DNA of 64,000 bases, taken from the NCBI RefSeq assembly GCF_003610495.1, contig NZ_RAPK01000012.1:57560-121559 (forward strand), given 5' to 3'. Numbering within the stretch: position 1 is the stretch's first letter; each line of letters opens with the position of its first letter. Shown piece after piece: positions 1 through 8,632 of the stretch. This DNA comes from Sinobaca qinghaiensis. Its GTDB lineage: Bacteria; Bacillota; Bacilli; Bacillales; Marinococcaceae. The position numbers and the translations under genes were made by a program. The notes beneath the pieces were generated by a model. The model ran no database searches. It had not been told where the DNA came from and saw only the letters and a program-made list of their open reading frames with translations.

Positions 1-217
1 CCACGTCTCCATCATTTAAAGGCGTCGAGCATCCTCTCACCATTTCCCCGTTCACTTTAACCATGCACGTATCACAGGTTTCAATGGCTCCAAGGCTTGG
101 ATGATAGCATACGTTAGGAAGTTCTGAAGGTGTTCCAATTGTATATTGCAGGACACTCTGGTCATTTTCTACTGTTTTCTTTTCACCGTTAAAGGTGATT
201 TGAATTCTTTCCGGCAA
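1..217 (-). CDS. Formate dehydrogenase alpha subunit, N-terminal fragment
   Basis: The fragment covers the first 72 codons and runs off the left edge. Four cysteines at about residues 37, 48, 51 and 63 (C-x10-C-x2-C-x11-C) form the NuoG-type [2Fe-2S] ferredoxin motif. That motif opens the long Bacillus formate dehydrogenases (YjgC/YrhE type), which oxidise formate to CO2 using a molybdopterin cofactor. The start is TTG at 217: an in-frame TGA lies two codons upstream and AAAGGG sits about 10 bases before it. A good promoter precedes the gene. Another member of the NuoG/FdhF superfamily is possible because the catalytic domain is not visible. Confidence 0.75.
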   Translation of the reverse strand, partial: MPERIQITFNGEKKTVENDQSVLQYTIGTPSELPNVCYHPSLGAIETCDTCMVKVNGEMVRGCSTPLNDGDV

Positions 218-268
218 TGTTCATCATCCCTTTCTACTATTGTTAAGCTGCCAAACCCCGCTATCGAG

Positions 269-289
269 TTTATAGACCTAAACTATAAA
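269..289. promoter_or_regulatory. Inverted repeat at the formate dehydrogenase transcription start
   Basis: A perfect inverted repeat, TTTATAG-N7-CTATAAA, lies immediately downstream of the -10 box of the formate dehydrogenase promoter. An operator overlapping +1 would be placed to block transcription. The binding protein is unknown; the neighbouring PlcR-like regulator is one candidate by position only. Confidence 0.4.
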
Positions 290-290
290 A

Positions 291-319
291 AGTATATACC
301 CCTCATTGCCTTTTGACAA
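291..319 (-). promoter_or_regulatory. Sigma-A-type promoter for the formate dehydrogenase gene
   Basis: On the minus strand TTGTCA (314-319) and TATACT (291-296) are separated by 17 bases, about 75 bases before the TTG start at 217. Each hexamer is one mismatch from consensus. Confidence 0.65.
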
Positions 320-370
320 ACGTAAAGGAAGATGATCCAAATTATGTAAAGATACCGTACTGCCCGTCAA

Positions 371-499
371 TTAATGTTTGTGGGGAAGATTAAGCGGCAT
401 TAGTTGGGAGAATCCTGTAAAAAGCACATCTATCCCCTGAACATTCATTAATATCGTGCATATTGCAGCAGAAGCAAACACATACCCTATTTTATTCAA
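371..499 (-). CDS. Candidate secreted signalling-peptide precursor (42 aa), divergent from a PlcR-like regulator
   Basis: A 42-codon gene too short for usual gene calling. It has a TTG start at 499 with an ideal AGGAGGT seven bases upstream (507-513). The protein begins with MNK, continues with a hydrophobic segment (residues 4-20) resembling a signal peptide, and ends in LMPLNLPHKH. It is divergent from the PlcR-like regulator at 663. In the RNPP family (PlcR/PapR, NprR/NprX) the regulator is activated by the C-terminal residues of a small exported peptide encoded next to it. Length, signal sequence and position fit such a PapR-like precursor. PapR itself lies downstream of plcR, so the arrangement differs. 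Translation is well supported; the signalling role is inferred. Confidence 0.7.
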   Translation of the reverse strand: MNKIGYVFASAAICTILMNVQGIDVLFTGFSQLMPLNLPHKH

Positions 500-526
500 T
501 CAAATCACCTCCTCTTCACAAAAAAT

Positions 527-555
527 AGTATAATATAACTACTACTTATTAACAT
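527..555 (-). promoter_or_regulatory. Weak promoter for the candidate peptide gene
   Basis: TATACT on the minus strand at 527-532 has only a poor -35 match (ATGTTA, 550-555) 17 bases away. It would give a leader of about 20 bases. A good -10 with a poor -35 is typical of an activator-dependent promoter, and the repeat at 563-588 lies just upstream of it. Confidence 0.4.
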
Positions 556-562
556 TTTCCTT

Positions 563-588
563 TATAAGCCATTTATAGGCATTTTATA
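563..588. repeat. Two overlapping 15-bp TATA-GC-TTATA repeats in the divergent regulator/peptide region
   Basis: TATAAGCCATTTATA (563-577) and TATAGGCATTTTATA (574-588) follow the pattern TATA-R-GC-N2-TTTATA. They are offset by 11 bp, one helical turn. The pair sits directly upstream of the -35 of the peptide gene and about 35 bp upstream of the -10 of the regulator gene. It is a candidate binding site for the regulator. It does not match the published PlcR box. Confidence 0.4.
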
Positions 589-600
589 TAGACTTTTTAC

Positions 601-629
601 TTCCATCTTTAGTACCTGTTGGTTATAAT
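601..629 (+). promoter_or_regulatory. Promoter of the PlcR-like regulator gene
   Basis: A perfect TATAAT (624-629) has only TTCCAT (601-606) at the -35 position with a 17-base spacer. The transcript would start near 636, ahead of the AAAGGAGG that serves the GTG start at 663. Confidence 0.5.
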
Positions 630-662
630 AATTATAGGAATAAACAGAAAGGAGGAAATCTA

Positions 663-1562
663 GTGGACTTTTCGAGAGTAGGGAAAAAAATTCAGGAGCT
701 GCGCCAGTATAATCATATGACCCAGGCTGAACTGGCTGATGGCATCTGCACCCAGGCCCAGATAAGCAAAATTGAAAACGGCTCTATTATCCCGTATTCG
801 AATACGCTTTTTCAAATTGCTGAAAAACTTGGCGCTGATATGTATTATTTCTTTGAAGAAGCCGTTTCAGAGCGCCCGGACTACGTGCAGGACGTTTTTG
901 ACCAGCTTGAGGAATGCCGCTTCACGCAGGATTATAAACAGATGGAAGCTTTGATTTTATATGAAAAAGACAACCCTCTTTTTACGCCCCCTTTGTACAA
1001 ACAGTACATAGCCTGGCATAAGGGAATTTTTTTATACCATCTTTATAGAAAAACGGAAGAAGCCTTCGAGCAGCTTCTATTCTCCATCTCGATTGACCCT
1101 AATCCTTCTTTTACCGAAAGAAAAGCCGAGATAAGCAACTCTTTAGCTGTTTTTTATAATCTGGAAGAACGCTACGAAGACGCTGAAGCCCTATGTAAAG
1201 AGGCGCTGAATAAATGGAAGCAGATGAAAAAAAGAAAAGATCCTTCTATTGAAATGAAGTTAACCTACACGCTCGCCATTTCACTCACAAAACAACAGCG
1301 CTATAAAGAATCAGCGCAGTGGTGTGAAAAAGGCATAAAACGCTGTCTGGAGACAAGAACTATGTACGTTTTCGGTGAGCTGCTTTATCAGAAGGGCCGG
1401 AACCTCCTGCTGATGGGAGAAACCGAAAAGGGACTCGAGCACTGGAATGAAGCTTTGGGGATGTTTAAATCCACCCGGCAGCACCATTTGGTCGATTTAA
1501 TGGACAAAGATATGAATCAGTTTATAAAAGATGGCGTATTAAAAGAAATACACTACGAATAA
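663..1562 (+). CDS. PlcR-like RNPP-family quorum-sensing regulator (HTH plus TPR)
   Basis: The 299-residue protein has an N-terminal XRE helix-turn-helix (residues 6-62, with ICTQAQISKIENG as recognition region) followed by about 230 residues of helical TPR-like repeats. This is the size and layout of PlcR and NprR relatives, whose TPR domain binds a short re-imported peptide. Two stretches resemble remembered PlcR sequence: the recognition helix and a C-terminal segment around LLYQKGRNLLLM. The start is GTG at 663 behind AAAGGAGG. A candidate peptide gene lies divergently upstream and a terminator follows directly, so no downstream papR position is occupied. Targets are unknown. Confidence 0.8.
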   Translation: MDFSRVGKKIQELRQYNHMTQAELADGICTQAQISKIENGSIIPYSNTLFQIAEKLGADMYYFFEEAVSERPDYVQDVFDQLEECRFTQDYKQMEALILYEKDNPLFTPPLYKQYIAWHKGIFLYHLYRKTEEAFEQLLFSISIDPNPSFTERKAEISNSLAVFYNLEERYEDAEALCKEALNKWKQMKKRKDPSIEMKLTYTLAISLTKQQRYKESAQWCEKGIKRCLETRTMYVFGELLYQKGRNLLLMGETEKGLEHWNEALGMFKSTRQHHLVDLMDKDMNQFIKDGVLKEIHYE

Positions 1563-1565
1563 AAA

Positions 1566-1602
1566 AAGACGACCCCATTTTAGGGCCGTCTTTCTTTTTT
1601 TA
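1566..1602. terminator. Bidirectional terminator between the PlcR-like gene and metK
   Basis: A 10-bp stem with one mismatch (1566-1575 with 1583-1592) is flanked by A and T runs. It sits between two convergent stop codons. Confidence 0.75.
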
Positions 1603-2811
1603 TTGTTTTTTTTCTTTTGCCAGCTGGTTCAGCAGTTCAGCTTTATCTGTTTTTTCCCACGGCAGATTTACGTCTGTACGTCCAAAGTGGCCGTAGGCAG
1701 CCGTCTGTCTGTAAATAGCACGGCGCAGGTCCAGCATTTTGATGATACCTGCAGGACGCAGGTCAAAATTATCCTTCACCAGGTCCACCAGTACGCTTTC
1801 CGATACTTTTCCGGTGCCGAATGTTTCCACCGCAATAGATACAGGACGGGCAACTCCGATAGCATAGGCAAGCTGCACTTCGCATCGTTCTGCCAGTCCA
1901 GCAGCTACTATATTTTTCGCAACATAACGGGCGGCGTACGAAGCGGAACGGTCTACTTTTGTCGGATCCTTCCCTGAAAAGGCTCCGCCTCCATGACGGG
2001 AATATCCTCCATACGTATCCACAATTATTTTTCTTCCCGTCAGACCGGCATCCCCCTGAGGGCCACCGATAACAAACCTGCCGGTTGGATTCATAAAGTA
2101 CTTTGTTTCTTCATCTAAAAGAGCTTCCGGTACAACAGGGTCAATAACGTGTTCTCTCAAGTCGCTGTCTATCTGCTCCAGCGTAATATCTTCCTGATGC
2201 TGGGCTGAAATAACAATCGTTTCTACACGAAGCGGTTTCCCGTCATCACCGTATTCGATCGTTACTTGTGTTTTTCCGTCGGGACGAAGGTAAGGCAGAA
2301 TTCCTTCTTTTCTCACGTAGGTCAGCCTTCTGGCCAATTTATGAGCAAGGGAAATTGGAAGAGGCATTAATTCTTTTGTTTCGTTATCCGCATAACCAAA
2401 CATAAGACCCTGGTCTCCTGCACCAATTGCCTCCAGCTCGTCTTCTGTCATTGAACCTTCGCGCGATTCCAGCGCTACGTCGACTCCCTGGGCGATGTCT
2501 GCTGATTGTTCATCAATGGAAGTAAGAATGGCACACGTTTCGGAATCAAAACCGTATTTTGCCCTGGTGTATCCCACCTCTTTTAGCGTTTCTCTTACAA
2601 TCTTCGGAATATCTACATACGTAGATGTACTAATTTCTCCAGCAACAAGCACAAGGCCTGTATTCACTACTGTTTCGCAAGCTACTCTCGCATTTGGATC
2701 CTGCGATAATATCTCATCTAATATTGCATCTGAAATTTGATCACACAGTTTATCAGGGTGTCCTTCTGTAACAGACTCTGATGTAAACAGGCGGCGTCCA
2801 ATTGTTTCCAT
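1600..2811 (-). CDS. metK: S-adenosylmethionine synthetase
   Basis: MetK makes S-adenosylmethionine from methionine and ATP in the cytoplasm. The 403-residue protein carries the GHPDK motif (residues 17-21), the GAGDQG hexapeptide (130-135) and a glycine-rich [16 protein letters not shown] loop in the C-terminal third, all hallmarks of the family. Length is normal. The gene is single, with a 5' leader containing a SAM-I riboswitch and terminator, so it should be shut down when S-adenosylmethionine is plentiful. The metK/pckA/ytkD order is the same as in B. subtilis. Confidence 0.97.
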   Translation of the reverse strand: METIGRRLFTSESVTEGHPDKLCDQISDAILDEILSQDPNARVACETVVNTGLVLVAGEISTSTYVDIPKIVRETLKEVGYTRAKYGFDSETCAILTSIDEQSADIAQGVDVALESREGSMTEDELEAIGAGDQGLMFGYADNETKELMPLPISLAHKLARRLTYVRKEGILPYLRPDGKTQVTIEYGDDGKPLRVETIVISAQHQEDITLEQIDSDLREHVIDPVVPEALLDEETKYFMNPTGRFVIGGPQGDAGLTGRKIIVDTYGGYSRHGGGAFSGKDPTKVDRSASYAARYVAKNIVAAGLAERCEVQLAYAIGVARPVSIAVETFGTGKVSESVLVDLVKDNFDLRPAGIIKMLDLRRAIYRQTAAYGHFGRTDVNLPWEKTDKAELLNQLAKEKKQ

Positions 2812-2919
2812 GAAATATCCTCCTTTTTATCCTGCTTATAACTTATTCTGCCGTACTTCTGCCTGCTGCATACTATTATGCACGCTGCCTAAGCCGCCTT
2901 ATTATATAGAAGAAGAAGA

Positions 2920-2967
2920 GAAAGAAAACACAAAACCCCCTTTTCCATGGCGAGGAAAAGGGGGTTT
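2920..2967 (-). terminator. Riboswitch expression platform: terminator before metK
   Basis: A perfect 14-bp stem (2933-2946 with 2954-2967) is followed on the minus strand by a T-rich run. It lies 20 bases after the SAM aptamer and about 110 bases before metK, where an S-box terminator belongs. Confidence 0.9.
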
Positions 2968-2986
2968 CTATCCGTTCCTTTTTCGC

Positions 2987-3100
2987 CTCTTATCTTCCAA
3001 GACGACAGTCGTCTCTCCAGGTTAGCACCTTTCCGTTTCATACTTTCGGATGGTTGCCGGGTTTCGCAGGGCCTGTCCCTCCACCAGCTCGGGATAAGAG
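2987..3100 (-). promoter_or_regulatory. SAM-I (S-box) riboswitch aptamer upstream of metK
   Basis: On the minus strand the element opens with CTCTTATC and closes with GATAAGAG, forming P1. In between are the conserved S-box blocks GGTGGAGGGAC, GGCCCTGCGAAACCCGGCAACC and GGTGCTAA-CC. This is the classic SAM-I consensus. Binding of S-adenosylmethionine favours the downstream terminator. Confidence 0.95.
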
Positions 3101-3116
3101 TATCCGTTCGAAAAAT

Positions 3117-3145
3117 ATGTTACCTCAGTTCCAATCTCTTGTCAA
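3117..3145 (-). promoter_or_regulatory. Promoter of the metK riboswitch transcript
   Basis: A perfect TTGACA (3140-3145, minus strand) and TAACAT (3117-3122) are separated by 17 bases. The start point falls just before the aptamer. Confidence 0.7.
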
Positions 3146-3239
3146 ATAAAGCATTTTCCTATGCTGTATGTCTTAAAAAAAATTTCTTTTCCATTAACAG
3201 AATAGCGTGATTTATTTTTGAAAATTTCCAATAGTAGTA

Positions 3240-3267
3240 TAGACTAATATTTTTAATGTGTTATACT
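3240..3267 (+). promoter_or_regulatory. Likely pckA promoter
   Basis: TAGACT (3240-3245) and TATACT (3262-3267) with a 16-base spacer, about 50 bases before the chosen pckA start. Confidence 0.5.
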
Positions 3268-3316
3268 AATTAACAATTAGATGATACTATTCAAGAAAAG
3301 AAAGGATTTTGCCGCC

Positions 3317-4915
<1,599 letters not shown>

Positions 4916-4916
4916 A

Positions 4917-4949
4917 GAAAAGCACTGCCGGCTGTCGGCAGTGCTTTTT
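4917..4949. terminator. Bidirectional terminator between pckA and ytkD
   Basis: A perfect 13-bp stem beginning AAAAGCACTGCCG closes with its complement and a T run. It lies between convergent genes. Confidence 0.85.
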
Positions 4950-5428
4950 CATGTCCAATTTCTTTGTTTGAGCTCAGTAAGGCAGTAAGGAATAACGTCA
5001 TCTCTCATTAAAAAACTAAAGGACGCATTATTTTTTAAATCTGCCGGAAGCTCCCTGGAGAGAACCGGTCCCAGGGTTTCCATATAATCCTCTTTCGGGA
5101 TGAGTTCTTCTACCCGGGCAAAATATACATTTTTATAAATAACCTCGGCTTTTCCTGTTACTTTATACTGTCCAAGCCATTCGATGGAAGCTAGACCAGC
5201 TCCTGTTTCTTCCCAGACTTCCCGCACCGCTGCGTCGTCTGGAAGTTCGCCGGCTTCCACTTTCCCGCCCGGAAATTCCAGCCCGCGTCTTGAGTGCCTG
5301 GTAAGCAGCCACTGCTCTTTGTACCGGCAGATTACCAGCACATGTCGCGGATCCGAAATAAAACCATGATCGTTAAATGTCAGCTGCACTTCATTTTTAT
5401 AGTAATCCTGGAACGTAAAAATGTTCAT
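4949..5428 (-). CDS. ytkD: Nudix hydrolase, 8-oxo-dGTP diphosphatase YtkD-like
   Basis: YtkD removes oxidised dGTP from the nucleotide pool. The Nudix box is intact at residues 54-76 (GG-x-V-E-x-G-E ... REV-x-EETG). The 159-residue form starting at 5428 follows AAAGGAG and aligns with the remembered B. subtilis N-terminus (short FKDYYQN-like opening). A longer frame would overlap the upstream gene. It sits 37 bases after the YwpF-like gene and probably shares its transcript. It has the same position next to pckA as in B. subtilis. Confidence 0.88.
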   Translation of the reverse strand: MNIFTFQDYYKNEVQLTFNDHGFISDPRHVLVICRYKEQWLLTRHSRRGLEFPGGKVEAGELPDDAAVREVWEETGAGLASIEWLGQYKVTGKAEVIYKNVYFARVEELIPKEDYMETLGPVLSRELPADLKNNASFSFLMRDDVIPYCLTELKQRNWT

Positions 5429-5465
5429 GAAAAGCTCCTTTAGCTCGTGTTCCTGCCGGCCTGTT

Positions 5466-5942
5466 TTAGTTTGTACTGCCGAATGATTCAAAAATACGCT
5501 GGGCCATTTTTGCTGACCGTATTCTGGAATTTTTTTTGCGCACCTGAAATTCTTCAATCATTTCCGTTCCCGTGTATCCCTCTTTAGCAAGATCCTCTAA
5601 AATCATCTGCGAAACATCTTCCTGACCGCCTGCCATCTTTGCCTTAATCAACAGGCTGATGCCTTCGCTTAAATCAGACTGATCCATCACTGTTCCTGTC
5701 ATGATCGCCGGTTCGTTTCGGGGGTCGGTAATGATAACTTCTATAACAAGTGGGTTTTCCTGGTCTCTGGAATGAATAAACCAGGTCTCCTGATCCCGGT
5801 CGACTACTGCATTAATAAGCCAGCTCCCGTCTTTTTCTTCCCGGTTGATAATTAATCCTTCTTTTAAAGGAATCGGAAGGTGGACAATCTCTCCATCTTC
5901 CTGCTCCAGGCATTGAAAGGACACAAGCCGAAACGTCTTCAT
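5466..5942 (-). CDS. YwpF-like conserved protein
   Basis: The 158-residue soluble protein opens with MKTFRLVSFQCLE, reminiscent of the B. subtilis YwpF family, whose function is unknown. There is no signal peptide or membrane segment. The last 20 residues are basic. The start follows a G-rich ribosome site (GGGGGGAAACCTTA). It lies just upstream of ytkD on the same strand. The family call is from memory. Confidence 0.5.
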   Translation of the reverse strand: MKTFRLVSFQCLEQEDGEIVHLPIPLKEGLIINREEKDGSWLINAVVDRDQETWFIHSRDQENPLVIEVIITDPRNEPAIMTGTVMDQSDLSEGISLLIKAKMAGGQEDVSQMILEDLAKEGYTGTEMIEEFQVRKKNSRIRSAKMAQRIFESFGSTN

Positions 5943-5969
5943 TAAGGTTTCCCCCCGCTGTCATTCTAT

Positions 5970-5997
5970 GTAAAAGAGGCCGAAGCCGGCCTCTTTC
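5970..5997 (-). terminator. Terminator downstream of the YwpF-like/patB spacing
   Basis: A GC-rich stem AAAGAGGCC-GGCCTCTTT with a 4-T tail on the minus strand follows patB. Confidence 0.6.
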
Positions 5998-6011
5998 TGA
6001 TGCCCGTTATC

Positions 6012-7175
6012 TTAAAGAGCCTGATACGCTTTATATAGACGCTGGAGACCTTCTTCTACGTTGGCACGGGGGCAGGCTACATTAATACGGATAAAACCTG
6101 CTCCTTCTGTTCCAAAAATGTGGCCGTCACTTACCGCCAGCCTGCCTTCTTCACGCAGCCAGTTCTGCTGCTCCGTGGCAGAAAGACCGAGGGCCCTCAT
6201 ATCAATCCAGATTAAATAGGTGCCCTGCGGCTTGATCACATGAAGATCCGGCATATTGCTTTCCACATAATCTTTAACGTATTCCACGTTCCCACGAAGG
6301 TATGCAAGCAGCTCTTCCAGCCATTCTTCGCCTTCACGATAGGCCGCTTCTGCTGCAGCCGTTGCAAACGGGTTGTTAATTTCTACAAATTCGTCTGCCA
6401 GATGTTTTTCATAGGCTTTTCTGGAGTCGACCTGGTCAAATACAACGTATGATAAAGATAAAGCAGCCAGATTAAAGGTTTTGCTTGGCGCCATGCACGT
6501 CATCGTTTCCACGCCATGCTCTTTTGCTATGGTGGAAAACGGAGTGTGCGTGCCTTCCAGAATCAAATCTGCGTGTATTTCATCAGACACGACAAACACG
6601 CCATATTGTTTACAAAGAGCAGCTACCCCCTGCAGTTCTTCTTTTTCCCAGACACGTCCGATCGGATTGTGCGGGCTGCAAAGCAGAAGCATTTTCGCTC
6701 CCTGCTTCATCTGTTCTTCGAGATTTTCCAGGTCGAACGTAAACCCTTCGTCTGTTTCTTTTAAAGGATTTTTCATCATTTTGCGTTCATTATTATCAAT
6801 AAGTGCGTAGAACGGGTAGTAAACCGGCGGCTGGATAATCACGCCGTCGCCTTTTTCTGTAAAGGTCTGAATTAAATGACTAATGGCAGGAACGACTCCC
6901 GGCGTAAAGGCAAGCTGCTCCTTTTCCACTTTCCAGTTAAAGCGCTTTTCAATCCACGCGAGTGTTGCTTCCTGAAGGCTTTCGGGCCTGCGGTGATAAC
7001 CAAACACACCGTGATCTACAATTTTCTGCATTTCATCGAGCACATGCCGAGGTGCCTGAAAATCCATATCGGCTACCCACATTGGCCATAAATCACTTGA
7101 TCCGTAGCGTTCTGCTGTAAAGTCCCATTTCATTGAGTTCGTTTTCTTTCGATCTATTACATTTTCAAAAACCAT
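6012..7175 (-). CDS. patB: PatB/MalY-family pyridoxal-phosphate C-S lyase
   Basis: A fold-type I aminotransferase of the MalY/PatB group. PatB cleaves cystathionine and other cysteine S-conjugates to a thiol, pyruvate and ammonia. The WVADMDF signature is at residues 33-39, SPHNPIGR at 167-174, SDEIHAD at 197-203 and the cofactor lysine in APSKTFN at about 232. The start at 7175 (MVFENVIDRK) is favoured because GGGAGG lies 10 bases upstream and it matches the PatB N-terminus; six codons earlier there is an ATG inside that ribosome site. It may supply homocysteine or recycle thiols. Confidence 0.85.
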   Translation of the reverse strand: MVFENVIDRKKTNSMKWDFTAERYGSSDLWPMWVADMDFQAPRHVLDEMQKIVDHGVFGYHRRPESLQEATLAWIEKRFNWKVEKEQLAFTPGVVPAISHLIQTFTEKGDGVIIQPPVYYPFYALIDNNERKMMKNPLKETDEGFTFDLENLEEQMKQGAKMLLLCSPHNPIGRVWEKEELQGVAALCKQYGVFVVSDEIHADLILEGTHTPFSTIAKEHGVETMTCMAPSKTFNLAALSLSYVVFDQVDSRKAYEKHLADEFVEINNPFATAAAEAAYREGEEWLEELLAYLRGNVEYVKDYVESNMPDLHVIKPQGTYLIWIDMRALGLSATEQQNWLREEGRLAVSDGHIFGTEGAGFIRINVACPRANVEEGLQRLYKAYQAL

Positions 7176-7391
7176 GTCCTGCAGGCCTCCCAATAGCTGT
7201 TGTTTTCATATTCTCCATATATCTTTCTTTAGTTTGCCTCTTTTATGCTTATTTTTCAAGAGGAAGGGGTCGTATCTTCTTCTGTCGCTGGTTTATTATC
7301 CTACCTGAGAAGATTATATGGTTAAACACGTTTAAAAGAACACATGTTCGTGTATACTAATAAGTAAGAGAACAAGGGGAGGCGATTCATC

Positions 7392-7754
7392 ATGAATGAA
7401 GACTGCCAGGGATTAATCGACAATTATATTTATTCTATTTTTCTTTTAAAAGCATTACAGCGCGATTGCAGGCAGTTGAATAAGCAATTGGCACTCGGGC
7501 TCCACTACCAGCTGTATTTCAAAGAATTAATGGAAGACCTGAACCATCATATTGCACATCTTGAACAGGAGATGAAACAAAAGCAGCTCCGCGTTGTCTT
7601 TCCTTCTACTTATAAAACAGAAGTTCTGCTGTTTCACGTGGAGATTAATGGACACTGGCAGGAGCTCTCGATTCCTTCGAGCGATACGAAACGAATAACC
7701 GGTAAATACTTTATAAGCAGAGCCCGCCGGAAAGCCGGCCTTTCGGCTGTATAA
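7392..7754 (+). CDS. Hypothetical protein, 120 aa
   Basis: The family is not recognised. The protein is soluble, begins with MNEDCQGL, has two helical stretches rich in Leu, Gln and His (residues 10-65), then a short beta-like part and a basic end. It has a ribosome site AAGGGGAGGCG before the ATG at 7392 and a strong terminator after it, so it is a monocistronic real gene. It is convergent with the 63-residue gene at 7779. Confidence 0.65.
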   Translation: MNEDCQGLIDNYIYSIFLLKALQRDCRQLNKQLALGLHYQLYFKELMEDLNHHIAHLEQEMKQKQLRVVFPSTYKTEVLLFHVEINGHWQELSIPSSDTKRITGKYFISRARRKAGLSAV

Positions 7755-7793
7755 AAAGCACAGAACGGGAGAATTCTCCTATCCTGTGCTTTT
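7753..7793. terminator. Bidirectional terminator
   Basis: A long stem (AAAAGCACAG with CTGTGCTTTT, inner GGAGAATTCTCC palindrome) between convergent genes. It overlaps the stop of the minus-strand gene. Confidence 0.8.
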
Positions 7794-7970
7794 CTGCTTC
7801 TTCATTTCTTTGGTTACTTCATTTTTGAACCCTTCAAACTGTCCGGCCATCTGCATCGTCCGCTTAATCAGTCTCATTTCCGCCGTAATGGCATGCGTCG
7901 GTTTATCCATAAGCTCCAGCAGCATCTGCTCATCCACCAAATGAAGATAACGATTAATCGCATATTTCAT
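7779..7970 (-). CDS. Small hypothetical protein, 63 aa
   Basis: Starts at ATG 7970 behind GGAGGGGAG. It is helical and charged, with a Met-rich centre (QMLLELMD, EMRLIKRTMQMA) and a Lys-rich end. There is no membrane segment and no family recognised. It ends inside the bidirectional terminator. The ribosome site and regular charge pattern support translation. Confidence 0.6.
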   Translation of the reverse strand: MKYAINRYLHLVDEQMLLELMDKPTHAITAEMRLIKRTMQMAGQFEGFKNEVTKEMKKQKSTG

Positions 7971-8087
7971 CTGTAAAGCTCCCCTCCAGCTTTCTAAATG
8001 TGGTTACCGGGTCTTTTGTCTTTGCTACAAAGCTAACGAAATAAAAGAGAAAACGGGTCACAAAAATTGCTGCTTTTCGATGAAAAT

Positions 8088-8133
8088 ATAAAAAAACAGC
8101 AATGGGCTGAGTGTATCTCAAACCATTGCTGTT
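8088..8133 (-). terminator. Terminator of the tRNA-Ala gene
   Basis: A perfect 10-bp stem (8096-8105 with 8123-8132) is followed on the minus strand by seven T. Confidence 0.85.
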
Positions 8134-8146
8134 AGTCCTATATGTA

Positions 8147-8222
8147 TGGTGGAGCATAGCGGGCTCGAACCGCTGACCTCTTGGCTGCCAGCCAAGCGCT
8201 CTCCCAGCTGAGCTAATGCCCC
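8147..8222 (-). tRNA. tRNA-Ala (anticodon GGC)
   Basis: A 76-base cloverleaf on the minus strand. The acceptor stem is GGGGCAT/ATGCTCC with one G-U pair. The D-arm is TAGCTCAGCTGGGAGAGC, the anticodon arm is CTTGG-CTGGCAG-CCAAG, and the T-arm is GCGGTTCGAGCCCGC. CCA is encoded. The GGC anticodon reads GCC and GCU. Confidence 0.97.
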
Positions 8223-8547
8223 ATTTTCATAAACGTTATAAACCCGATAACATTACGTCTTTAATCGAGATGTTTTTCGCCTACAAGAAAGTATTTTACG
8301 CTATCAAGGGCGCTTAACGCAATAGTTATTTTAAAAATTATTATAATATTTTAAGCCGGTGTTTTGAATCGTATATTGCGATGATTTTTATACAATACAA
8401 ATTTCGTTTTACTACGCAAGAAATAGATTTAATCAAATAGCGCTATTATTAGTAGAATATAGTCAAATAACAGCCGACTGCTTCGTTTTTCATGCTTTTA
8501 AGAAGTTGACAAATTTATAAAAAGAGATTTTAAAACTATATATAGTG
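8223..8547. other. AT-rich intergenic stretch, no gene seen
   Basis: About 325 bases between the tRNA and the promoter of the orphan gene. It is markedly AT-rich. It must contain the tRNA promoter on the minus strand, but no clear consensus was found. No integrase, direct repeat of the tRNA end or reading frame with a ribosome site was seen. Confidence 0.6.
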
Positions 8548-8579
8548 TCAATATATAAATTATAAATACTATATATTGA
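8548..8579. promoter_or_regulatory. Inverted repeat overlapping the orphan-gene promoter
   Basis: TCAATATATA (8548-8557) and TATATATTGA (8570-8579) form a perfect 10-bp inverted repeat with a 12-base spacer. The right arm overlaps the -35 box of the promoter at 8576, as expected for a repressor operator. Confidence 0.45.
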
Positions 8580-8605
8580 TTTGGCAAAAAAAGGTATTGT
8601 ATAAT
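8576..8605 (+). promoter_or_regulatory. Promoter of the orphan gene at 8633
   Basis: TTGATT (8576-8581) and a perfect TATAAT (8600-8605) with an 18-base spacer, 28 bases before the ATG. Confidence 0.6.
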
Positions 8606-8632
8606 TGTCTGTATAGAGAGGGGGTGAACATA

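Noticed and set aside
4949..5557. 202-residue form of YtkD
   Set aside because: The first 43 residues overlap the upstream gene and are not family-like; the ribosome site supports the start at 5428.
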